Made by a program: the position numbers and the translations under genes. From Sabellastarte sp. h YS-2021 (taxonomy: Eukaryota > Annelida > Polychaeta > Sabellida > Sabellidae), in assembly GCA_964017235.1 (NCBI GenBank), contig OZ024931.1, positions 119,485,530-119,549,529 on the forward strand: 64,000 bases of DNA, in the 5' to 3' direction. The notes under the pieces were generated by a model. It saw nothing but the letters and a program-made list of their open reading frames with translations. It was not told the origin of the DNA and did not search any database. Positions 25,401 to 37,400 of the stretch are shown here, piece after piece. The number at the start of each line of letters is the position of its first letter. Position 1 is the stretch's first letter.

Positions 25401-28400
25401 TGTTTTCCGAGAAAGAACTGCCAAACGCTTTCACGAGTTTTAGAAGTTTCCCAAAACGTAAACAAATATGGCATTTCCGGTTTAGCGGTAAGTGAAATTT
25501 GACAAAAATGATAGGAAAACCAATATATTTCTCAAGTTTTATGATTTATTTACATGGAAAACAGCTTAATTGCGTCTATTTAGTAGTATGTTCCGATGTT
25601 GATATTGTACCCTACGTTATCGATATCAGTATATTTAGCCTCGATCGATAAATATTTCAATATCGATAAACAATACCAGCACTAATGGGGGATCCAATGA
25701 ATTTTGCAATAACTGACTAATAGTTACTTTGTGACTTTTCAGTACCTTCCATAATAAGTAAAAACACTTATAAGTTTAAAACAGTTAAAGTTAGAGCATT
25801 TTGTTGAAATACATTGTTCAGCTATTTTTTCTGTAGTTAAAACATGGTCACTAAGTGAGTAATATCTACTTTCGTACTTTGCAGCTGTGCTATTTCTTTT
25901 GATGCAGTTGTTCAAATACTTTTTCATGAACAATATTCAAATTTGTTTCTGAATATATGTGTGTAATGACTATTTTTATAATTTTATAGTTGAGTAAATT
26001 GCATATATCTCGAACATCCAGGCCCTCAGTAGCTTCTTAGGAAGTACCGTAAGTCTTAACTCTGTACTGTACCTCAGAATACCATTTGCAGTGCACAACT
26101 TTTGTGTCCTTTTCTACTTTCACTTGTACTCTGAAGCTCAAACCACAAAGTCAGTTGACACAGAGCCTGTTCACAGGCACTGATTGCTTGTTTAAATTTT
26201 TCACGTATTCTGCATTGTAAATTTGAAATGGTAACACATTAGACTGTACTAGATATAACTTCTGCTCTAATATCCTAAGATCTAATCACAGTATTTCTCT
26301 CCCTGTAAAATTTTTGTGCTACTGTTTTAGAATGTACACTAAACCATTTAAATACTTTGAGAATAGATAAATATTATTGATTGACAGAAAAAAATACAAT
26401 GATTTTTCCCACAGCCCTTAAGGGCTGTCGGGGTATTGTTTTCACCCATGGTGTCCGGATGGGCGGTCGGTCGGGCGGTTTGTCCGGGCTGTACCTCAGA
26501 AACCATAAGGTGTAGGAAGTTCATACGGGGCAGGGACATTGGTTGGGGGGTGTAGGTGTGCAACGTCATGGTCTGACCTTGATTTGACCTTTGACCTTGC
26601 CGTAGTGACCTTGAGTTTGAAAATCTTGTCCGGGCTATATCTCAGCAACCATAAGGTGTAGGAAGTTGATACTTGGTAGGGACATTAGTTAGTTAGGGGT
26701 TGTAGGTGTGCAACGTCATGGTCTGACCTTGATTTGACCTTGCCGTAGTGACCTTGACCTTTAAAATCATGTCCGGGCTATATCTCGGAAACCGTAAGGT
26801 GTAGGAAGTTGATTCTTGGTAGGGACATTGGTTAGGGGGTGTAGGTGTGCAACATCATGGTCTGACCTTGATTTGACCTTGCCGTAGTGACCTTGACTTA
26901 TAAAACCTTGTCCGGGCTATATCTCGGCAACTGTAAGGTGTAGGAAGTTGATACTTGGTAGGGACATCGGTTAGGGGGTGTAGGTGTGCAACGTCATGGT
27001 GTAACCTTGATTTGACCTTTGACCTTGCTTTAGTGACCTTGACCTATAAAATCTTGTCCGGACTATATCTCGGAAACCGTAAGGTGTAGGAAGTTGGTAC
27101 TTGGTAGAAACATTGGTTAGGAGTTGTAGGTGTGCAACATCATGGTCTGACCTTGATTTGACGTTGCCGTAGTGACCTTGACCTATAAAACCTTGTCCGG
27201 GCTATATCTCAGCAAGTGTAAGGTGTAGGAAGTTGATACTTGGTAGGGACATTGGTTAGGGGGTGTAGATGTGCATCGTCATAGTGTGACCTTGATTTGA
27301 CCTTTGACCCTTGCCATACTGATCTTGACCTATAAAATCTTGTCTGGGCTATATTTCGGAAACTGTAAGGTGTAGGAAGCTGATACTTGGTGAGGACATT
27401 GGTTGGGGGGTAGTAGATGTGCAACGTCATGGTGTGACCCTGATTTGACCTTTGTACTTGCTGTAGTGACCTTGACCTATAAAATCTTGTCCAGGTTATA
27501 TCTCAGAGACTGTAAGGTGTAGGAAGTTTATACTTGGTAGGGACAATGGTTGAGGGTTTTAGGTGTGCCACGTCATGGTGTAACACTGATTGACCTTTGA
27601 CCTTGCTGTATTGACCTTTAAAATCTTTTTGCACCTTTGGGTCTGTCTGTTGATGCAGATTAAGCACTGTTAAAGTCATATTAGAATTCATTAAGAATTT
27701 CCTTTTGCAAGTTCCCATTGTAACAGATGGAATTTCATCAAGTGAGCCACAGGCTTTTCTCCAACACCACACATAAACATTCATTGAATGTGTTGCCACT
27801 TCTGTATGCATGGATAATATTCAAAACATCCAAACCATAATTTGGCCATTTTTGGTTTACTGATAAATGCTGTCATTTTATTATTGAATTGTCTTGTTTT
27901 AATACTTCATCTTTATATAGATTTCTTTTCCTTAGATATTATTTTCTCTACTTAAGCACTATTTGGACCTTAATATAACTTACACTGCTCTGAAAGTATC
28001 TTGAACTTTGTACTGTTACACTACTTCTATATCTCATGGTGTTGAAAAATATTTCCCCAGGCTGTGGGGTACGGCAGGCCTGGGGCGAGTACAAGTACTT
28101 GTACTTGGTACTTGTACTTAATTACTCATTTTCCAGTACTTGTACTTGTACTTGACAATTGAAAATTAAAAGTACTTGTACTTGCACTTGTACTTGGCTA
28201 AAATATTCAAGTACTTTCCAATTACTTTCAAGTACATTCAAAGTACATTTGGACTTTCATTATGTGAGTTGTGTGTTTTCACATAAATAACTGTATTGCA
28301 TCCATCTCTTTTTATTTTTATACACAAAAGACCTACTCAGTCACATAGTTTTGCTTTTATCATATTAACTTCTTTCATTTTCATACACAAAAGACCTATT

Positions 28401-31400
28401 CAGTAACCCATAGCACAGTTTTGCTTTAATCATAACAATCTAACCTCTTTCATGTTTTATACACAAAAGACCTACTCAGTCACCCAGAGCACAGTTTTGT
28501 TTTAATCATAACAATCTATCCTCTTTCATTTTCTATGCACAAAAGATCTACTCAGTAATCCTGAGCACAGTTTTGCTTTAATCATAACAATCTATCCTCT
28601 TTCATGTTTTATACACAAAAGTCCTACTCAGTCACCAGAGCACAGTTTTGTTTTAATCATAGCAATCTATCCTCTTTCATTTTCTATGCACAAAAGATCT
28701 ACTCAGTAATCCTGAGCACAGTTTTGCTTTAATCATAACAATTTATCCTCTCTTATTTTTACACACAAAAGACCTACTCAGTAACCCAGAGCACAGTCAT
28801 ACTTTAATCATCAAGTAAGATCATGCAATCTACCCTCTTTCTTTTATATAACCAGGGCTAAATTAAGCTGGACAACCTACAGAATTATAACCATCAATAG
28901 AAGACTTTTTTTCTCAAAAGACAATTACTAGCAGGATAATGGCTATATATACTCAACATTTTCTTGTTTGATAAACAGTTCATGAGAATTCTAGTGTATT
29001 TTCTATAACATTCTAAAATGGCATCTGTGTATAAATACTTTGAGCTACCAAAGAACAGAGATGGAAACTTCAAAGCCAAGTGTAAACAGTGTGACACATA
29101 CCCGGTACGGGCATCTCTGATGCTATTTATAATAATTGTGAATTACACAAAATAGGTGCTACTAAATACATGTATACCCAATGAATGCCTTTGGCGTGAG
29201 AGATGGTTGGGATATGTTGGCATCTGAGTCTAGTGAATAAGATAAAACATAATTTTTTTATATTCTCTATGGACAGATTGGTGATAATATACAGGGAGGG
29301 GGTGGGGGGGGGGGGGTCATGTTAGCAAATGGGACCTCCATAATAATCAGCAATCAACCATAGTATTAAAACAATGAACACAGGGCTTGCGAGTGGTTGG
29401 ACGATCATTTGTTATTTCTTAAAATTACATATATAAGTGGGGTGTTGGAACCCCGTGGCCATGCTGTCCATTGTTTTAATACCCACTTTTACTACAATAT
29501 CTATTTGTATTTTTTTAGGTCAGAAGTGAAATTTTATCATTACCTTGGGGATTTTTTCAACATCCTGAAGGCTTTTATAGGAACAAACTACCAGGCCCTT
29601 CCCTTTGCATTCAAGAATAGTGGGCTTGTGGTATGTCATTTGACTCATTTCTTTGAGTTTAAGGATTTGATGTCATTTCAAATTCTGAATAACTGGTCAA
29701 TTTTTGGAATTCTCTTTTCACTTTAAATACGATCGCGCTTATGCTATCATTAAGCGAAACAATGACTACAACTTTATTTGAAATAAGAAAAATCATACAA
29801 GTGTTAGTTTGTAACAGATAAACAGTGTTAGTTTCATAAATTTCTTTTCCAGATGTCAGCTTAATATTACATTTATGAAAATGTGAACACAGTCTCATAA
29901 TTGCATGCAAAAATGTATTACACTGTGATTTAATTGATGATAACAAATAACAGTAATATTAGTCAACATCTTCCATCTTTTTAGTTTGGCATTCTGGGAG
30001 TGCTGGGTATTGCTGCCCTTACTGACCACTGCTGTCAGTTGATGGTTCGGTGCAAGTACTATGTGATCGACAAAGTAGTGGCTGAAGAAACTGAGAAAGG
30101 AGATCTCAGTCCTGGGGAAATTCAGAAGATCCGGACCACACTAGGTAGAACACTAACCTATGGAGATATAGGAATGAAAGTATTTGGACGCTGGTGTTAT
30201 CACTTGATTCAGATTGCTGTCTGGTTTACACAGTTTACAACAGCTATAGCTTACTTCATCTTCATAGGAAATACTGTGTATGAACTCTTCCCTATGATCC
30301 CACTGGAGATCAATGTGCATAATAGTTCAGTACCAGCGGGACCCCATGTCATGACGGGTGATCCAGGCTTGGGGGTACCCATGCTAAACTTGCCATATGT
30401 TGGACATAAGACCGGTGAGCTGACCAATGGCACATTTGAAAGTCCCAGTGATTTTATTTTGGGTCTGTCAAAAAGAGATCTGTCAGGTATATATGTGGAA
30501 AATCAACCATTAGATATGGATATGTATAGTTGGATGGAATCCTCTAATGCAAACTCTGTTTACTCTTCAAAAAAGAACATCTACACAATGTCAAATGTAT
30601 CTACTGCAGACCCAATCCAAAATGCTATCACTGTGACCTTTGAACCTATCATTACCAATGTGACTACAGTACCCACAGTTAATCCCAATATTACCACCAC
30701 AGCAGCTTCAAACTCTACAGACAACACCACAATTCCTCCGAGAACAACCAAAAGTGGCCCGCTGCCTACAGCACCCCCTACAGCAGCCATATCATGGATC
30801 CCTTCAGCCCCAGATCTGAAGTGGGTGGTCCTTTTCCCATTGCCATTTTTCCTGTTGACTGCATTGATTAAAAAGGTGCGCTTGATTGCACCATTCTCAT
30901 TTATTGCAACAGTCTTCCTGGGGATTGGTGCCATGTCAGTATTTGTGTATTTGATGCATGGTAAGTTTGTTTTCTTCTTTTCATTTGTCTTTTTTTCCCC
31001 CTATTTTTCTCTTAAATAGTTGCATTAAGAAATAAGATTAATTCCTAGTATCAGTAAGATAACCTGAACTTAAGAGATTTTTTATGACTATATTTTGACA
31101 TTTATTTGTGAAACAGAGTTAGATGCTCACAAGATTGTGAACTAATGGAAATGTTAATGCTCTGGTGTGACAAAGACTGCAGAGAAAAATGTGGAGTAAG
31201 ATTTGGTTTATCCAATAGTTGTTCTGAAGTTCCAAAGGACCTTTCTGTTTTGTGTGCTGAGTTATTACTTTTTTTTTGGTCACAACTATGAGACAACAGA
31301 AGAATATACTGTTTTTTTTGCCTGGATCCAAAACTGTATTATTACAGCAGTGCAATATGTCAGAATGTGTTACTTTTCACAGCAATTTTCCAAAAGTGAG

Positions 31401-34400
31401 GCTCAACAAGTGGATAAACTCCCATAAGTTGCCCTGCAAAATAATTTTTTAATGGGATGAAAAATATGTAATATTTGTTTTTCAATAAAGCAAAGGAAGT
31501 TGTCTTGTGAAAGAATTATATATCAAACTATTAGGGGGTAAATCGTTTGGCTTTGTGGGTATCGATATTGAATGTAAAAATATTTCAATATCGGGCGATA
31601 TCGGGGGGTTCATATTGTCTACCAAATAGTCCGAATTCGGGAAACTGAAAACGTTTTATTTTAGTGTTTCCCGAACCGCTAACAGGAAGCGAAATGAATC
31701 AAAACAAAACAATGCAGTTTTCATCAAAAACGCATTGAAAACTTCAAAAATGTGAGATAAAAGTGTACAATGTCTTCAGATTTTTCTTTATTTCAAGTAT
31801 TAACAGTGTAAGTTTACAGTTTTACTTAAAATGGCGATATTGAAATACATGTTTAGATTTCGATATCGGGAGTCCAGTTCCAAAACAATAAATATCGGCA
31901 ATATCGATAAACAATTTACCCACTACAAACTATTTATTCAGGGATGCTTTTTGCCTTGTGAAATTTTGTGTCACTCGAAACTCATATAAATCCACTCTCT
32001 TAAAGAATGACTTTTGTTCAAGGAAGTTTTTAACAAGGATTTATTTTCACAACATATATTTTTAAATTTTAATTAGCTTGTATATTATATCATTTAACAC
32101 AAAGTGTATTTACCGTAGCTTTTTTCTGTATTGCCTGGTTTGAATTAATGATGTTGCTTCAAGGACCAGGTGTAGCACTGCATTTAAAACCACTTCAAAA
32201 ACAACTAATTAAACAATTAAGGGTCCTTTTTGGACATTTTCTATTGAAGTTTTATTGAAAATTAATTATCTATAAGACTATAAATCATGAACAAATAGAA
32301 GTGTTTTCTCGGTCACTTAGCATTGAACATGCCTGGATTAAAATTGTATTTTCATTGTCTCAGTCAGACACCTTGTTCAAGTAATGACTGGCCACTAGCC
32401 AGAAATGGATCTTAGAAACAACGAACTGGTCTGGACAATTTTTCAAGATAATACAGTACTAAGGTTTGTTTAGTTCAGTAGAACCTGCTGTATTGGAAAT
32501 CAAACAAAGTCATCTCACTGACGGAAGGTTTCAGATAATTATCAGGGTAAATGTGCAGAGTTTAAAGAGACTTTAAGAGATGAGTCTCAAAAAAAAAAAA
32601 TTTAAAAAAAAGTTATGTTGTAATGAATGTGAGAGGTTTTATGGAATGCTTGTATAAATATAGCAACATGTAAATGATGTCTGTAGTGATTCATTTTCAA
32701 GTGACTGAACACATGGCGTGGGTTGCACTCCAACCCATAATGCTGAATACACTGATATGGCCTTAGTTGTTGACACAAGGTACATAAGAGATAAGACGCC
32801 TAACTGGGATCTAGGTTTTTTCAAAACAGAAAATTTTAGTTATTAAAGTAAAATGTAAATATTGACAAAATGTTGGAGACAAAGAGGCATTTTGCCAACT
32901 CCAATGTAGATATATTTGATGTTTATAAAACAAAGGGAAAATAAGAGTAGTTATGGTTCATTTTATTCATAAATAACGCATGATCACATTATCAAAGATA
33001 ACATTGGCTTTCCAATTCCATTATCATTGATCTATTTGAACGTTTATTTCAAGAGTCAGTTTTCTATGATTCATACATTTTGTCAGTATTAAATTCCTTT
33101 TGGAGTTACGATAACCATAATGCACATGGTTTGTTTTTGAACGTTATTGATTAAAATCTGGTCACATGGTTTTCCTGCTCTTACTATCTTACCAGAAAAA
33201 AGTTATTGTTGTTAATACATACTGTATCAAGTGGGCGGTGGGGAGGGGCATCCCACATAAGGTCGAAAAGTTATAATTGGATAGATATAATGAAACTGGA
33301 AATTACCAGTACTTCAGCTGCTTTCAGTAAATATAAATTACTGTTGTTTCTTATCTTCTCGGGAAACCCAAGACTGAAGCATTGATCAGTTTATTGGCCT
33401 AATTTCTTTAATATTTCACTTTGCACCCAACTAACACCCCCATTGTTTTACAATTTTTGTATGCTAATGGTGATAATATAACTTTTTTTGTTTTGATAAT
33501 AGAACTTTTTGTATATACATCGAACTGCTGTTTTACTCAAGGGTTTCATTGATCATATTTATTATTCTTTTATAATATTTTTCTAATTTTTCCAAGCCTT
33601 TTAAAATATATTGAATGATTAATTCGGCTTTAACATCACTTACAACACATTGTGTAGATAATATCATGATGGGCAGTAGTGTTGGGAATCGCCTCCAATT
33701 TTCATGGTCGATTATTCGTCCATTTTTCCAACCAATGATCGACCCCTAATCGATTATTTACTCCATTGTTGTTTATTATTTAAGAAACACTTTCAGGGAA
33801 AAAAGTTTCGGTCAACCCAGTAACAATAACAGTGTTCCAACATGTAGAATCTACCGAAAGCACCCACTTCCTGTAAATATAGTGGTAGACATAAACAAAC
33901 TTGAAATGCATGACAAATCTGTTGATTTATTAAGTAAAAATTCGTAAAATGGATGGAAAATGTGTGGATATTGACTTAAATCGGGAAAGGTAAGATTTAA
34001 GCTGAATAGTCAAACATTAGAAAATGTTAATGACCAACTGCGATTCTACACTGTCACCGACGATTAATTGAGTACATGTCTAATTGTCCACCCACTAATG
34101 GGCAGTGAGGGAATAGAGTGCATTTTAGGTCAAGATTCTGCACTGAAAATCATTGGGCACTGGAAAGCAACTACAAACTTTCCTAGGTCAGAGGTGGGAT
34201 TTAAATTCTAAACCCACAGTCTGAGAGATCGAAGATGAGTGTGTTACAATTCACACTGCCGTGTCAATTTAAACACCATTGAAATGTGGGAATGTTATTG
34301 TTATCAACAGGTTTCACTATATTTTCCGGTGGGTTTCACCTGGTACAATTTGCTACACTGCCACTCTTCATTGGTCAGTTGATAAGTGCATATGAAGGAA

Positions 34401-37400
34401 TAGGATGTGTAAGTATTGATATTCAGTACATGTAAAATCAAGTAATTTTCCTGCCATTTGTGTACTTCAGCTTATCAAAGAGTGATAAAGCGAGGAACAG
34501 TTACAAATTTTTTAAAAACACAAGTGAAAATGTACATACTGTGTTTAAAAATTTCCTTGGATTTAGTTTGCTTTAATACTTTTGATGACTCATTACCTTA
34601 TATCTTCTTTCTGTGGCATTTGGCCCTTGATAGCAATTCAACTAATATAGTCAAACATAGTAGCTTTGGTACTCAAATACTCTTTTCACCATTAGCTTTT
34701 GGAGGGTATCTGACTACAACTGTTACTATGGCATCACTTTAAATACTTTTTGGTCCTAAACTTCTAATTTGAAAAGGGGGAGCATGTGTGTGTTTATCAC
34801 ATTTTTACATAAAGCTTTATATCCCATTTGTTTATGAAGATATCTTCACTAAATGTGCAGAGACTGCTTATGGCTGTGTAAACATGTCTGTAAAAATTTT
34901 GTCTTCATTTAAAAAAACAACAACAATATACCCCCATAGCCGATTGTTCAAAAATATCATTAATATATTCTAAACATAGCGTATTTCAGCTATCTTCATC
35001 AGATTAGCACAAGATGTAAATGGCTAGGAAAGCTTGCCTGAGAATTATTTTGGAATTGTTTTGAGAATAAAATGGCCGCCATATCACATCTTTGCACCGC
35101 AGAAATAAAGTTATTGAGAAAGAAATGTATGTTAAGTTCTCAGTTGGGATCACCATGTAAAATTAAGCTGCAAGAAACAAAAGCTCACTGAAATTCTACA
35201 GCAGCTTATTATAATAAAAAAGGTAAAATTAAAAGCTATTTTTGCTATAATTTAAGTTAATTCACTGTTAGCTAAAGGAGTTGCCCTCAGTTAAAACTTG
35301 TAGATTGTTACATTTTTCACATTTGTAACATTACTATAGTGTTCTGACCATCTACTGTCACATTAGTATTTAATGTATTTGTTAGATCATTCCCATAGAG
35401 TCAAGCATGGAAGGCAACAGATGGGTGTTTCCCTATTTTCTTCACGCAGCCGTCTATATTGTGTTTGTTATCCTGTGTTGCTTTGGAACTGTGGGATACC
35501 TTAGGTATATATTGTAAAGCAGATATTTTGACAAAATTATTGCAGGTATTCACTGCACTAACATTCAGTGTGCAGATGTCTTACAGTAAATACACTATTC
35601 TCAGTCAGAAGTGTTTAATGTGGGGAAAACTAATACAAATTATAAAAATATGGCAAAATTTTAAAAGTGAATCGAGACTACCAAAACTACTGGATTTGAA
35701 CAAATCATTTAAAGAAACAGAGCAATTTATCATTGCCTTACTTATAGTGACATCCTCAATCAAAATATCATGTTATAATCATGAACTATAATATGTGACA
35801 ACAACTTAGAAATTATGATATTATATATTGTACAGACACTCAAACCTTTTCAGTTGTTTAAAATCTTATTGAAATCTGTCTTGATGAACTACATATTTTG
35901 TTTGAAAAATTCCTTCCCTATTGTCATAAATTATGACTCATAATGGCAGTAAATAAACATTTTGTAAGACTGAAATAATATCAATGTTTTTACTGTGATG
36001 GTATGTCATGATATCATCATGAAAGTAAGGGCATATTGTCCTGCAACTTTGGTGTTTGGTATTTGCAACAAAGAAAGGAAAAGGCCTAGTTTAATGGACT
36101 ACATCGCAACATTAAAACATCATCTCATAATAGAAAAACAGGTCTATGATAGAAAGGGGAAAAGTTGTAAATTTTGTATGCTCTTTGGACAACTATATGC
36201 AAATATTTGTACCTAAAAAGAAAAGCGAAATGATGTTTATCGGCACTGGTGAAGTATGCTTTTATTCTATCAATCAGTTTTTAAAGTCATAGTCAGATTC
36301 TGTATACTGTTATGCCACACAATGTATTTTATGTTCATATGTTGAAAAAAAAAAGATTTAATAAAAAAAAACAAAAAAAAAAACAACTTTGGTATCATGT
36401 TAACGTGTCTACTCGCTGTGGATTATCCATTCCTTTGTCTGCTGCCTTACTTCCAATCAGCCTCAGTGTCCTCAATTCTATGATTTATTTCAGGTATGGC
36501 ACAGATGTCGAACAGCTGATTGTACTGAATCTCGCCCAGCACACTCCACTGTCAATTTTTATTGACGTCACCCTCATATTGAGTGTAATGTTTACCTACC
36601 CTCTACAGACCTTCCCTGTATTAGAGATAGCAGAAGCTTATATATTCACCTCTGGTAGGTATACCTGGCCGGACGTTTGCATCTTGAAGTATATCTTGCA
36701 TTACATCTTTATCTCTGGGAAGTATATCTTACAGTAAAATACTTCTCTGTTTCATACTCTGCAGACCCTCCCAGTTCAAGAGCAAGTAGAAGCTTACATT
36801 AAAAGTAAATCTGTAAACTCAGAGAGAACAAGGCCGAAAGGGGTTTTGGTATGCTAGCGTGAGCCGCAAAGCCATGAGAGACAATTAGTGCACTGAAGTA
36901 GTCACCCATCCCAGTACTAATGTAGCCCATTGCCGCTTAACTTCAGTGAACAGACAGATACTCATTACACTGCACCACAATTCATGAAAGTCCAGAGCTA
37001 AGAAAAATAAAAAGAAAAAAGAAATTGAACTGTGTTATCATTTGACAAGAACACAAAAGGAATCTCACCTCAGGTGCATCCTTGGTGGAATTAAGCATCC
37101 CACAAGGGACGCTTGTTTGAGTATGGGAGAGAATCAGGCTCCGCCGGCTCCGCGTTTCATTTTCCTTATAACTCTGTGACCGTTGGGCAGATTCTTTTCA
37201 AATTTGGCAGGTGTATGCAGTAACCTTGGGGAATTTTTTTGAATATTCTGCAGTGACATTTCGACCAATCAGAGAGGTCACGTGACCAAAAATGTGTTTT
37301 TTCGAAGGGTAGGCTTGTCCGGATGATAACTTGAAAGGGATTTTATCAATTCACCTGAAACTTGGCAAATACATTCATTCTATTAAAATCTGGAAATCAT

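Noticed and set aside
27209..27811. Minus-strand frames with repeated PTKYQLPTPYS words
   Set aside because: Translation of the 140-bp tandem repeat; frames are broken between units.
30581..30934. 117-residue minus-strand frame
   Set aside because: Antisense shadow of exon 3 of the transporter gene.
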